From NCBI RefSeq assembly GCF_900172215.1, contig NZ_FWFP01000016.1, positions 32,459-96,458 on the forward strand: a stretch of DNA of 64,000 nucleotides. Direction: 5' to 3'. The translations under genes were made by a program, and so were the position numbers. Numbering within the stretch: the first letter of the stretch is position 1; each line of letters starts with the position of its first letter. The notes below the pieces were generated by a model, which saw only the letters and a list, made by a program, of their open reading frames with translations, ran no database searches and had not been told where the DNA came from. Below, piece by piece: positions 28,201-34,300 of the stretch. This DNA comes from Ruegeria meonggei (GTDB taxonomy: Bacteria; Pseudomonadota; Alphaproteobacteria; Rhodobacterales; Rhodobacteraceae).

Positions 28201-29579
28201 CCCGAGGTCAGAATGCTGCCCGTTCCTTGCACTGTGACGCCTACCGCGCTGCCGCTGCCGCCGTTCGAGCCGACACCGCCCAACGAAAGTGACACCAACC
28301 CGCCAGCTGTTCCGCCGGAACCGCCGCCGCCGCCAATGGATTGGGCAACGATGCCGCGTGAAAAATCACCCTGCGTTTCAATCGCTCCGGCATGCGTGAC
28401 CGAAACCTGTCCGCCGTTACCGCCATTGTCCGCACCACCGATCAACGAAACCAAAAGGTTTCCACTTGTCCCGGCGGAACCGCCGGACCCACCGATCGAC
28501 TGGGCATAAATCCCATTCGCGTAGTCGCCCGTTGTCAGAATACTGGCGCTTGACGTTGTGTTGACGGTCACCGTGCCGCCGCTGCCACCAAAACCGCCAT
28601 CGCCGGACGAACCCACCAATCCCCACTGAGATCCACCATCGCCACCGTTATTCGAAACGCTCAGCGCATAGATGCCATCGGCGGAATCCCCGGATGTCGA
28701 AATCGCCCCATTTTGGGTAACGGTCACGTTGCCCCCATCAGACGAGTGCCCCCCGGTACCACCAACGGGGGCTAAAACACCGCTGCCACCGTTGCCTGCC
28801 TTGCCGCTTCGGCTGAACGCGAAAATACCATCATTGTCGCTGCCCGACGTTTGGATTGTGCTGCCGGTGGATTGTGTCGCGTTAACCGTACCACCCTTGC
28901 CACCATCGCCGCCGTCACGCCCATCCCAGAAACTCAGATATGAGTCGCCACCATTGCCGCCATCACCGCCTACGCTGCCGACTTGCCATCCTATGTTGCT
29001 GGTCGCGTTGACATCACTGCTCAGCGTCTTTGTCTGCGTCGGACCCGTCGACCCATTGCCACCTGAGCTTGGCGGAACAAACAATGCGCCGTCGCTCCCG
29101 TTGCTGCCGCCCTGGCCGTAGACAACCTGGTTTACTCCGTTCGGTCCTGAAACGTCCTGAGGTGGCGTCACCGTACCCGGAGTACCTGAACTGTTGAAGC
29201 CGCTGTTGTACTGCGAAAGTGTCAGTTGAGTGGACAAACTGGCCGTGCCAGATGCGCCTGAGCTGCTGATTTCTGCCGTTGTGCCGGAAATAGAGACAAT
29301 CCCAAAAGACACCGGCGGATTGTCAGAGTTGTAGATTGTATCGCCTGCACTTTTAACGAGAAAAACATAGCCATCGGCCGTCTCTACAAATGCAGTTGTC
29401 CCGGCCGTAGGTGTTGAGGCCGGGTCCACGATCAGCGCGCTTACGGTGGTGTCCAGACCTGTCACCGGGTTGGTAACTGTGTCGCCGACTTTCGAAGTAG
29501 AGTTAGGAGCTGCTAGCAAAGACGTTGAAATCAAAACACAAAACGAAGAAACTAAAATCAGATTTGATTTATTTATCAC
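16242..29579 (-). CDS. Giant glycine-rich repeat autotransporter (4445 aa)
   Basis: One uninterrupted 13.3-kb frame starts at a GTG (29579). Residues 1-23 form a signal peptide. Residues about 60-300 are Gly/Ser-rich, and about 305-3825 hold roughly 53 copies of a 66-residue unit centred on AQSVGGGGGNGG. A non-repeat stretch (about 3830-4150) follows, ending in the linker around DAYYGTRVFADALHNC. The last 289 residues are a type V autotransporter beta-barrel with alternating strands and a terminal aromatic, GVGIQF. The passenger appears free of cysteine; the only pair in the mature protein (NCERY and RRCVW) sits at the barrel entry. The design predicts a very long surface beta-helix, plausibly an adhesin for biofilm or algal/particle attachment (inference). 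No frameshift or stop interrupts it, so it is under selection. The opposite strand's proline-rich ORFs are shadows. Confidence 0.93.
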   Translation of the reverse strand: MINKSNLILVSSFCVLISTSLLAAPNSTSKVGDTVTNPVTGLDTTVSALIVDPASTPTAGTTAFVETADGYVFLVKSAGDTIYNSDNPPVSFGIVSISGTTAEISSSGASGTASLSTQLTLSQYNSGFNSSGTPGTVTPPQDVSGPNGVNQVVYGQGGSNGSDGALFVPPSSGGNGSTGPTQTKTLSSDVNATSNIGWQVGSVGGDGGNGGDSYLSFWDGRDGGDGGKGGTVNATQSTGSTIQTSGSDNDGIFAFSRSGKAGNGGSGVLAPVGGTGGHSSDGGNVTVTQNGAISTSGDSADGIYALSVSNNGGDGGSQWGLVGSSGDGGFGGSGGTVTVNTTSSASILTTGDYANGIYAQSIGGSGGSAGTSGNLLVSLIGGADNGGNGGQVSVTHAGAIETQGDFSRGIVAQSIGGGGGSGGTAGGLVSLSLGGVGSNGGSGSAVGVTVQGTGSILTSGAGADGVMAQSIGGSGGTGANTYGLVAIGGTGSKGGTGAAVSVSNFGRIVTGGDGARGIIAQSIGGGGGDGGSSGGMVSVGGNGSGGGSGSTVTIVNDGIITTTGDDAMGVLAQSIGGGGGNGGSSGSVGAFVGVAIGGDGGAGGAGGDVNVTLSNTDSSQPSAIQTSGDRSTGVFAQSVGGGGGNGGGAVSVAVGAFGAASVSVGGTAGNGGDGGDVTISGSGSASVQTGGDDAIGVMLQSVGGGGGNGGYAVSVAVSGGPVSGSLAVGVGGDGGTGGTGGSVTVGQFNSSGVATAAGFEGTVVTTGNRSTGMLFQSVGGGGGNGGLAVAATGGASALFSGNVSIGIGGQAGSAGDGGLVQVYTNADIATTGTNSSAMIAQSVGGGGGNGGGSIAAGISASAGAAVGINVGVGGDGGGAGTGGDVTLVAGGSTIETSGAFSSGVVAQSVGGGGGNGGYSVGASADIGGAAAGSVSVGLGGKAGGGGAGGAVTAQVDADVTTRGDDSGAIVVQSIGGGGGNGGFSVAAGLAAGGAGAGTVDVGLGGDGGSGGIGGTVTGVRVNGDVRTEGLRSTGVVIQSVGGGGGNGGFNVTAGVAAGGAGAATIGVGLGGDGTGGGNGGVVEGQVAGDVTTLADNSGGVVFQSIGGGGGNGGFNVTAGIAGAGAGGGAVTVGLGGDGSGGGIGQAVTGRVTGAVSTGGADSTAILAQSVGGGGGNGGFNVSASVAGAGVASGAVSVGLGGNGGSGAIGGTVNLTTTNSVVTAGDRSSGVVAQSIGGGGGNGGFNISGTGAGAGVGSGAVSVGLGGTGDGGSNGGAVTLTSNGTILTQGEVATAFLAQSVGGGGGNGGFNVSASVQGSGTAGAGVSVGLGGSGGGGGDGSTVIATSNNAVETQGDQSSGVVAQSIGGGGGNGGFNVSASLSGAGTASGAVSVGLGGSGDTGGQGGDVTLTSNGTILTGGFASGGFVAQSIGGGGGNGGFNVLPTVSGAGTGAGALSVGLGGSGAGGGDGSLVTASTTANVVTKGDASVGILAQSVGGGGGNGGFNVSPALAGAGTGAGAITVGLGGSGSGGGNGGVVGLTVANDVQTEGAQSSAVVAQSIGGGGGNGGFNISASVGGAGTGSGSAAVGLGGRGTGGGDASAVTANVTGNLVTLAETSTGLLAQSVGGGGGNGGMNISVAVAAAGTGSGGASVGLGGAAGTGGNAGTAEATLTGDVSTQGDESGGVVVQSLGGGGGNGGMNISATVTVAGTGSGGASVGLGGSGGSGGNSDTAAGTVVGNVTTAGDNSGGVLVQSAAGGGGNGGLNVSAAVNLSGTGGGAVGVGIGGSGGSGGNASTATGSVTGDIVTAGENSTGVLVQSVGGGGGNGGLNVSGAVSIARTGSGAAGIGVGGFGGSGGTSDVVDNTLVGNVSTSGARSAGIIAQSLGGGGGNGATNISGAISVASNFSGGLGVGVGGFGGSGGAADNVTQQVTGNVTTIGDDSVGVMTQSLGGGGGNGGTNISAALSLSRSTNAAVGIGVGGFGGGGADAGALVQSTVTGGVGTSGDRSTGVMTQSVGGGGGNGGTNISASLGISQQNGGAISLGVGGFGGGAGNGGEVISTLRSSTDTGGTTSVVTMGADSIGVMAQSVGGGGGNGGLNVSGAVNLTGKSGAAVGLGLGGFGGGGGDAGAVTLDVQSDVVTAGDGSHGLFAQSLGGGGGTGGVNISGSLALTKPSGSDTIFSVAAGVGGFGGAGGDASAVDLDYTGNIQAVPMVQQPDGTFVVDESAGASGIIAQSLGGGGGNGGTNVSGGIAISGKPGAGQTDSSKSYAVVVGVGGFGGGGGNAGNVDVNIGSGSTIMAHGTGQSGLMAQSVGGGGGNGGLNVSGGIVSDSSLIVGVGGFAGNGGTAGDVNVTAQADITVSTNPDDISIPSDTTFEEKLRDFLGDTIVDETEELASTFGLERLFIDMGVFNEEKPDTDGSAGLMAQSIGGGGGNGGLNVSGGIALSKDGKIPSVTFGVGGFGGNGNMSGDVNVDHTGFVSVAGNWKHGVLAQSIAGGGGNGALNVTGQLNYGDSNSSDGKTDLSIVGGLGGHGGTGADAGNVSVTQTGNIATSGYHARGIFAQSIGGGGGTGGINATFVGTKDSSPIAMGIGGFGGGGGHAGDVTVARGTAAAAAGTILTDGVGSHGIEASSIGGGGGDAGINAVVGISKTTGNQSNGGTGDSSNRKTPTNTGVDDSVLANYNSVLDELEGKVNPADSSGNKTGVSAVIAIGGDAGTAGDGGTVDIDHYGDVITLQHSSHGIFGQSIGGGGGNAALNLGMTYELASDATNKGFGLAIGGGTGNGGVGGSVDVRNTGDITTTGADSHGLFAQSVGGGGGNAGYNSVSTSVDGGNVNIQIGRTGGTGGRGGDVYASSNGFVSTAGDRSYGFFAQSIGNGGGNSTSTSVSIGTPKSGDSKGNKASLSVGLDGGTGGAAGDVTTVVAGTVVTQGADAHGVFAQSVGGGGGNGGKASNSAGKGISIALSIGGTGGTGGVGGKVDVTNTAQIATFGDRSIGLLAQSIGGAGGTGGMVQAGQSNLDTVKALVKPSTVGTTASINVGGTGGDGMTSDTVTVVSDGMISTAGTMSHGIFAQSVGGGGGMGGVVENRIISLRKDIGNTATLSIGGDGGTGATSAAVSVTNRDVIQTTGDKSIGIYAQSVGGGGGDAQQVRNIILGRSSDGSTTNAILIGGTGGTGASASTVTVVNEVDATILTTGSESYGILAQSVGGGGGNGGSTISIDGRYGGAEASTRRALQFGLGGSGGDGGTGSTVSVTNAGTIMTTGDGAHAILAQSIGGGGGNGGSSITGTMRLKTGDSSSPTAQLNIGGSGGTGNMAGNVIVANSGGIQVDGAGAYGILAQSVGGGGGNGGLAVAMDVNDIKNTMTGKSYSNIAIGGSGGSGADGGDVTVDHTGIIIVNAENGFGIYAQSVGGGGGNAGYSVSSPLISALDYTISQALGARSGSTGAVGTVTVNSTGDILVNGEGSEAVFAQSVNGGGGNVDTFVDFTAATANSGSTGTGTVVSSDIALGGDDVSGMAGNRVAQSHNGNIATTRDRSTGLMLQSVGGGGGTSSNTVNVQDGDGIDITARLGAIDTDDASGGDVNGSRTGDVGTDGAFSSAGAAQSIGGGGGKLVLNSTSDVQAGAEKTASVILGSDPSFNNDGGNIDLLLDGDVFTSGDRSFGQSVQSIGAGGGEVVLSGLGRADVTLGAQDGSSGDGGNVDFANTGDVTTSGKGSHGFVIQSIGGGGGLVSTDIDASKVTVDLSSNNGGDGGDIRFAQSGSIVTTGKNAIGVVAQSLGGGGGMVDNAFRGTAGGAGAGGAIDMDLTGNILSVGEGGIGVLAQSEGRDGADAITLGLDGVVMGGTGQADSVASIVVSGGADNVLSLSNASVLIAANNQLVNGGDGNEQISLKGTALGNLNLGAGQNSLTVEEGADFYSLDTVDLGADGQMQVNGNLVLGGNVGLNTDLTPTIQSSDFIFAGNVSQTTNLTGSLAFGDTAMSTFDVYFLTTGASGGRSDLINVTGDASMGGTLLPQLNTLERALPLVIINPDGTATDAGTVIQDTVVLDYTIGLNGATSDGSSVDLVITPDYSTAGMNANQAAVGDYINQVLNGQGSVEQGELFALIGNMMSEAEVIAAIDSLTIADYAADVVDAYYGTRVFADALHNCERYTEHQSGDDPRRCVWFSGGRSFYDREQIGIYDELDINNTNLSAGIRLPVGDDLYAGFAFGHDQISLRNGTQYNATGDRFNLGASLTKYVSSWEFAAMLSGGWSDYDTARSGGVSGTLPNGTPVNTNGVSSIKHKMNHQNLRLSVAYDYRFAGGSSFLKPEIAVDATRLATESNGDATLSGVVLQYDSEMIYSLTPSLEIGTEQTLSAKQKLRASLRAGAIFSSDDTVSVSAGFSGASAADGGFSNTSYIGDTHGLVSAELGLYALDDSSFLNLSLDHVFGDSTEALQVGLGVGIQF
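18090..28700 (-). repeat. About 53 tandem ~200-bp coding repeats in the autotransporter
   Basis: By eye I count about 53 copies of the core QS-[VIL]-GGGGG-N-GG, spaced on average 66 codons (about 200 bp). Each unit reads roughly T-x-GD-x-S-x-G-x-x-AQS, a glycine run, a variable NxSxxxxxxG segment, then VGLGGxGGxGG and a Val-rich strand pair. Units in the middle (about residues 950-2100) are the most alike. Those near both ends and around 22.3-22.5 kb have insertions. Such DNA is prone to unit gain and loss and to assembly collapse. Confidence 0.9.
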
Positions 29580-30483
29580 CCTTGACCCCTAAAGCCGACT
29601 TAGTAAAAAACAGATGGGAATTAGCTGCGCTCAAGAAGAATTGCAACTGCTGCTTGACCAATCCCCATCACAATTCGAAGCAGAATATGCACAAGTTAAG
29701 AGCGACTAATGTGGCGTCGTTCGCACAAATTAAAATTCGTTTCTACAATTGCACAAATGCAACAAACAAGACTCAGCATTGGATTCGTGGCCTCATTTGA
29801 TTTGAGTTGGATGGGTCGATACAAGCCACGATTGGGTACATCAAGTTCGAACCGCAGGTCGCCTGAAACCTGCGACGACTTCAGCACTGTCCAGGCGATA
29901 TTTGGCATTTCGATTTTGTCGTTATGGCCATCTCTGGGCGCAAGTATTGGCTTTGGCGGGCTTGATCAGCAGGGCGTCGTTCTGGACGAGGCCCTCTAAC
30001 CTAAACGGGATAACCAGGCTGCAAAACAGCTGCTGCGAAGCCTTATGCTGTGCTGGGCGCGGGATGACGGTTATTGAGGCGGATCAAGACCGCTGCATCT
30101 GTCGATTGACGCGACCAAGGTCAAAGCGGAGCGCGAACCCCATGTTACAGCAACTTCTCTTCACCTTCGCGGAAACTCAAATTGAAGAGAACGTACAGCC
30201 ACACTGCGTGAGCAATGAACTGAGGAGGAAATCAGCGATGATTGCAGCTGACTGAAGATAGTTTCATCGATGTGACCTACGTCCAAATCTGGGCATCAGC
30301 AACCGAAGAACGGATAACGTGAAAACACCACTTGAACTCGCAGATCGCGAACCAGGCGGACGCCGGCGATGTAGGCGATGTCAAATAGACTACGGCGTTG
30401 GATTTGAACGCCGAAATATCCGCGATCCAAGGATAAACTCATGGCTCGGCCTTCAACGCCGCACAGAATGGCCAAACGCGGCG
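29580..30483. other. 0.9-kb intergenic stretch upstream of the autotransporter
   Basis: It lies between the 5' end of the autotransporter gene and the 3' end of the amino-acid importer operon. It must hold the autotransporter promoter, but no strong -35/-10 pair stands out. Frames are short and broken. The one recognisable element is an IS6-type transposase fragment at 29903-30046. The ORF on the minus strand at 30296-30487 (63 codons) has no family I know. Confidence 0.5.
29903..30046 (+). pseudogene. Decayed IS6-family transposase remnant B
   Basis: One frame reads WHFDFVVMAISGRKYWLWRA. After a single-base shift at about 29963 the next reads DQQGVVLDEAL-stop-PKRDNQAAKQLLRSLM. This is the IS6-family core WHLDEVV-x-I-x-G-x-x-x-WLWRAVDQ-x-G-x-VLD followed by the RRxxxAAKRLLRxLM helix. 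It has one frameshift and one internal stop and lacks both ends. The WLWRAVDQ subtype differs from the YRAVDK subtype of the other three remnants, so it comes from a different IS6 lineage. Confidence 0.75.
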
Positions 30484-31212
30484 TCAAAGTACACGTGAAA
30501 GAAAGGCCTTGGTACGCGGTTCGCGCGGTGAGGCGAACAGCACGTCAGGCGGGCCTTGTTCCAAGATACGGCCCGCATCAAGGAAACATATCTTGTCCGC
30601 CAGTTCCCGGGCAAATCCCATCTCGTGGGTGGCAAGGACCATAGTCATTCCCTGCTTTCGCAGGTCGCGAAGAACGTCCAGCACCTCGCCTACGAGTTCA
30701 GGATCCAGTGCGCTCGTGATCTCGTCAAACAGCATGATTTGCGGTTCCATCGCCAACGCTCGGATTATCGCCACGCGCTGTTGCTGACCGCCCGAGAGCT
30801 GATCCGGGTAATGCTCCATCCGGTCGCCCAGCCCAAATCGGGAGAACAACTTTGCAACGCGTGGGCGCAGCTCTTCTCTGCTCAGTCTCCGCACGCGACG
30901 CGGAGCGAGCATCACATTTTCTGCGGCAGTCATGTGGGGAAAGAGGTTGTAGCTCTGGAATACAATGCCGATCTGTTGGCGTACGGGCTGGGGGTCTAGT
31001 CCCGGCTCGGAAATGTCTGTCCCGTCCAGCCAAATCACTCCATCATCTATGGGTTCCAGCAGGTTCATGCACCGCAGGAGCGTGGATTTTCCAGAACCTG
31101 ACGCCCCGATTAAACAGACCATCTCGCCCTCGGCCACGTCGAGATCAATGCCTTTGCATACCTCGTGTTCACCGAACCGCTTCCGGACCCTTCGCAAGGA
31201 TAACTTCGCCAT
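30484..31212 (-). CDS. Polar amino-acid ABC transporter ATP-binding protein (GlnQ/HisP type)
   Basis: The protein has 242 residues from the ATG at 31212, whose first base overlaps the permease TGA; a GTG one codon earlier is possible. Walker A is GASGSGKST, the Q-loop is [16 protein letters not shown], the signature is LSGGQQQR, Walker B is [14 protein letters not shown], and the H-loop is [13 protein letters not shown]. The [16 protein letters not shown] wording is diagnostic of the polar amino-acid (PAAT) ATPases. Unusually, the Walker B is followed by I rather than P (DEITSAL instead of DEPTSAL). It powers the importer with the permease and binding protein encoded just upstream. Confidence 0.9.
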   Translation of the reverse strand: MAKLSLRRVRKRFGEHEVCKGIDLDVAEGEMVCLIGASGSGKSTLLRCMNLLEPIDDGVIWLDGTDISEPGLDPQPVRQQIGIVFQSYNLFPHMTAAENVMLAPRRVRRLSREELRPRVAKLFSRFGLGDRMEHYPDQLSGGQQQRVAIIRALAMEPQIMLFDEITSALDPELVGEVLDVLRDLRKQGMTMVLATHEMGFARELADKICFLDAGRILEQGPPDVLFASPREPRTKAFLSRVL

Positions 31213-32072
31213 CACGAACGCGCCCTGTTCTGCTTGTTCATCAAGTAATCCGCATATCGTGTGGCGGGTATGGTGAGCGCCAAAAAGATGAGCGCTGCGC
31301 CTACGTAAGGTGTGAAATTGGCATAAAGCGACTTGTAGACACCAGCTTGGCGGAAAATCTCCACCGGGCCTATGAAAGACAAAAGCGCCACGTCCTTCTG
31401 CAAAGCGATGAAGAGGTTCATATTGGCAGGAACCACATTGCGAATGGCTTGTGGCAATACCACAAAGCGCATGGTGTCCTGATCGCTAAGCCCCAGCGAG
31501 GCTGCAGCGGATCGCTGCGATTGGTGGATCGAGTCGATGCCGGAGCGGATCACTTCAGCCACATAAGCCGAGTAAACAAGAACCAACGCCAAGGTACCCC
31601 AGATATATGGGCTATTCCACGGCCGGGGCAGGCCAAGCCCTGGTATGCCGAAGCCGACGATATAGATGACAAGAACCACTGGCAGGCCGCGGAAGATGTC
31701 TGTGTAGGCAATCCCAAAAAGCCGAAGAGGAAAGAGTGCGGGTGCGCGCGTGTCCCGACACAGCGCAATGGCCAGGCCTGAGATCGCGATAAGCGGCGCG
31801 GACCATGCAAAAATCATCACATTCAGAAAAAAGGCCTCGAGCAGTCCGGGAAACGTTGCTGCGAAAACCCTCCCGTTGAAAAAAGCACGCTGGACGGCTT
31901 CCCAACCGGGGGCAAGCGGTACGAGGACGACGATAGCAAGAAGCACGCTGACCGTGGAGATCAGCGCGATACGGTTAGAACGCCGCCGGACCCCTGCCTC
32001 GTAAACCTCGCGGCGCGTGGGCGTTGAGGCTGGGTGTTCGACCGGGTTGTTTCGCAACGGTGTTTCGCTCAT
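31212..32072 (-). CDS. Polar amino-acid ABC transporter permease
   Basis: The protein has 286 residues. After an N-terminal charged tail and a first membrane segment ([21 protein letters not shown]) come about five more. The coupling EAA-type motif in [35 protein letters not shown] is typical of HisMQ/GltJK permeases. [23 protein letters not shown] is the usual His/Glu/Gln/Arg/opine loop. Only one permease gene is present, so a homodimer is expected. It begins immediately after the binding-protein stop and ends overlapping the ATPase gene. Substrate class: polar amino acid or opine-like compound. Confidence 0.9.
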   Translation of the reverse strand: MSETPLRNNPVEHPASTPTRREVYEAGVRRRSNRIALISTVSVLLAIVVLVPLAPGWEAVQRAFFNGRVFAATFPGLLEAFFLNVMIFAWSAPLIAISGLAIALCRDTRAPALFPLRLFGIAYTDIFRGLPVVLVIYIVGFGIPGLGLPRPWNSPYIWGTLALVLVYSAYVAEVIRSGIDSIHQSQRSAAASLGLSDQDTMRFVVLPQAIRNVVPANMNLFIALQKDVALLSFIGPVEIFRQAGVYKSLYANFTPYVGAALIFLALTIPATRYADYLMNKQNRARS

Positions 32073-32897
32073 TTATTCGATAACCGGTACACCCGTAGCC
32101 TTGGACAACCACTGGGCTTCAATGGCTGCAAGCTCTCCGCTTTCGGTCAACTCCGAAATGGCCGCGTCGACGCATTCTTTCAGCAACTTGCCGTCCTCCA
32201 TCAAAATGCCGAACTGGTCCGGGCTTTCCGACTGACCCGGTGGAAACTGACCCAACAACGCACCGTTTTCCACGACCACCGCTGACAGATAGAGCGCTGT
32301 GGGCAGATCATAAAGTGCCGCATCAATCTGGCCTGCCATTATGGCAGCATTAACATCTGCGTTGTCGTTATAGAGCAGCGGTGCATCTGAAGGCTGAATC
32401 ACGTCGCTGAGCATGGGTATCGCCGTGGTTGTCGCCACCGCCCCCCATTTCAATGCCTTCAAGCCATCAAGCGTCGCTTCAGCCCCGGAATCGACAACAT
32501 TCTGGGTGGTCAGAACCGCCATTGCAGAAGTGTAGTAAGGCAGGCTGAAATCGACCATTTCCTCTCGTTCGGGAGTAATTGAGTATTGTTGCATGTTGAT
32601 GTCAAAGTTCTTCGCGCCTGGCTGAATCGCCTCGTCAAAACTTGTGCGAACCCAAGTGACTTTGTCTTGGCTAAAACCCATTTTATCAGCAATGGCATAG
32701 GCAACAGCAGCTTCGAACCCCTCACCGCTTTCAGGCGCATCGTTCATCACCCAAGGGTAATAGGCCGGGTTGCCTGTTGCGATAGTCAGGGTGCCCTCAG
32801 TCAGGGTTTTGCCCTTGGCGCAAGTCCCATCCCCTGCGGCGAGCACCGAGGTTGTTGAGAAAAACAAAGCCAGAGCTGTGCCAGAAATCAGTTTCAT
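32073..32897 (-). CDS. Polar amino-acid ABC transporter substrate-binding protein
   Basis: The protein has 274 residues from the ATG at 32897 (GGGAGA upstream); an ATG 10 codons earlier lacks a good site. The signal peptide MKLISGTALALFFSTTSVLA-AG precedes a type 2 periplasmic-binding (SBP_bac_3) fold: LTIATGNPAYYPWVMNDAPE, GFEAAVAYAIADKMGF, VTWVRTSFDEAIQ, then REEMVDFSLPYYTSAMAV and MAGQIDAALYDLPTAL. The WVMND start of the ligand pocket differs from the usual arginine/glutamine PPFEF motif, so the ligand is uncertain. The gene's promoter region is only 57 bases long before the end of a decayed IS5 element (32955), so part of its regulation may come from the insertion. Confidence 0.88.
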   Translation of the reverse strand: MKLISGTALALFFSTTSVLAAGDGTCAKGKTLTEGTLTIATGNPAYYPWVMNDAPESGEGFEAAVAYAIADKMGFSQDKVTWVRTSFDEAIQPGAKNFDINMQQYSITPEREEMVDFSLPYYTSAMAVLTTQNVVDSGAEATLDGLKALKWGAVATTTAIPMLSDVIQPSDAPLLYNDNADVNAAIMAGQIDAALYDLPTALYLSAVVVENGALLGQFPPGQSESPDQFGILMEDGKLLKECVDAAISELTESGELAAIEAQWLSKATGVPVIE

Positions 32898-32954
32898 CCA
32901 AATGTCTCCCATTTTCTGATTGAGCACAGGTTCATACGGGCAATCGGATTTGTC

Positions 32955-33685
32955 TAGTGTCAGGACTCACAACCAATAGATTACGATTGCTGCGAGAGTG
33001 ACTGCGGAGAGGAATACCTTTGGGCAGCGATCGTAACGTGTCGCGACGCGTCTCCAATCCTTGAGCCTGCCGATCATGATCTCGATACGATTTCTGCGTT
33101 TGTAGCGGCGCTTGTCGTACTTGACGGTTACCTTGCGCTGCTTGCGACCCGGGATGCAGGGGCGTATCCCTTTGTCTTTCAACGCTTCTCTGGACCAGTC
33201 AGCGTCATAGCCACGATCCCCAAGCAACCAGTCGACGTTTGGAAGACTGCTCAGTAATGCCCAGTCGCCAATCCGCGCAATCATTGCGTCGACCCGTCCG
33301 AAATCGACCAGACCGCGCCGCCCTTCTCACGCCCATACTGGTCGCCGTTCGGTGCGCTTTCAGATATGTGGCGTCAATCATCACGGTTTTCTCTTCGCCA
33401 TGACGAGCCACCAACCCGACCATCATCTGGGCAAAATGCCCTTGTCGCTCCAGCGCTTCCACCGGTTGTACAGCGTCTTATATGGGCCGTATTCCTTGGG
33501 CGCATCACGCCTACGCAAGCTATTGCGACTAATGAATATAATCCCGCTCAGAACGCATCGATCATCGACGCGGCTTGCCGTGGGACTTTGGAAAACAGGG
33601 TTCAAGACGCGCCATCTGTGCGTCGCTCAACCAGTAAAGATCAAACATGTCACCGCTCAATGGAAATCAATGGGTCGTGACCCTA
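32955..33685 (-). mobile_element. Degenerate IS5-family (IS427-like) insertion sequence
   Basis: It is bounded by imperfect terminal inverted repeats, GTGTCAGGACTCA at 32957-32969 and TGGGTCGTGACCC at 33671-33683, each flanked by TA (32955-32956, 33684-33685), matching the TA target duplication of this group. At about 730 bp it is shorter than the usual 830-870 bp because the central part of the transposase is missing. It sits directly upstream of the amino-acid importer and next to an IS6 fragment. Confidence 0.75.
32967..33648 (-). pseudogene. IS5-family transposase, frameshifted and internally deleted
   Basis: From the ATG at 33648, MFDLYWLSDAQMARLEPCF and KSHGKPR lead into a frameshift (about 33565-33570), then VDDRCVLSGIIFISRN, RDAPKEYGPYKTLYNRW, TVMIDATYLKAHRTATS (first catalytic Asp), a scrambled join, NVDWLLGDRGYDADW (second Asp), and KRRYKRRNRIEIMIGRLKDW with the catalytic Glu. 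About 40 central residues are absent or garbled. At least two frameshifts make it inactive, although the C-terminal third is intact to its natural stop just inside the left inverted repeat. Confidence 0.85.
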
Positions 33686-34062
33686 AAGCGCTGTCTTCGG
33701 ATAGCAGACCTTGCAAGATCGTGCTCGACAAGGGTGGTTCCAATGCAGCCCGCATTCGAGAGGTAAACAATGCTCTGGAGCGATTTGGTTGCCGAACCAA
33801 GATGCACAAGATCAAATCCAAGAATCTAGACACCATGATCGAGCAGGATCATCGGTTTGTTAGACGACGAATTCGACACATGTGTGGGTTCAAATCACTC
33901 AGATCCGCCTCGGTTACATTGGACGGAATCGAGGTCGTCAACATGATCCGAAGGCAGCAATCCCCCAACACTTTGACGTCAGGCATTCGGCTAAACACCG
34001 TGATCACGGTACAGGTTTGCCCAATCTGGCGCTGACTCTAGCCGTTCCAAAAGTTTGCGACA
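33686..34062 (+). pseudogene. Decayed IS6-family transposase remnant C (C-terminal part)
   Basis: The + frame from about 33700 reads CKIVLDKGGSNAARIREVN, KMHKIKSKNLDTMIEQDHR, then RRRIRHMCGFKSLRSASV and TLDGIEVVNMIRRQQ. This is the end of an IS6 transposase, including the catalytic Glu in EQDHR and the GFKSxxSAxxTLxGIE motif. AGTTTGCGACA at 34052-34062 is the reverse complement of the TGTCGCAAACT end seen at remnant D, so the right terminus is probably present. The 5' two thirds are missing and the IS5 element abuts it. Bases 34063-34300 beyond it hold nothing I can identify. Confidence 0.8.
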
Positions 34063-34300
34063 CATCCTCATGCTGCGCACTAGCTACAGGTCTTCAACAT
34101 CTGCGGTGCTGCGTGCGAAGCGGCGTACGTCCAGTCTGCCCAAGCAATGATCTAGCCAGGAAAGCAGAACCGCTTCAGGCGCGATGTATTGGCCGAAATT
34201 TTCAAGGCCAGCAGATCGACCGATCCAGTCACGTGAATAAATTGGTAAGACCTGCCATTCGGTTCAAGCCAGATATGTTTGAAACTAAAACTGGGCCAAA

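Noticed and set aside
17497..29121. Many long plus-strand ORFs rich in proline (PPLPPPPP runs) opposite the autotransporter gene
   Set aside because: They are the antisense reading of glycine-rich codons (GGN read backwards gives proline) and lack starts with ribosome sites. The minus-strand frame explains the whole region.
30296..30487. 63-codon minus-strand ORF after the amino-acid ATPase gene
   Set aside because: No family resemblance and no ribosome site; most likely chance in a degraded intergenic region.
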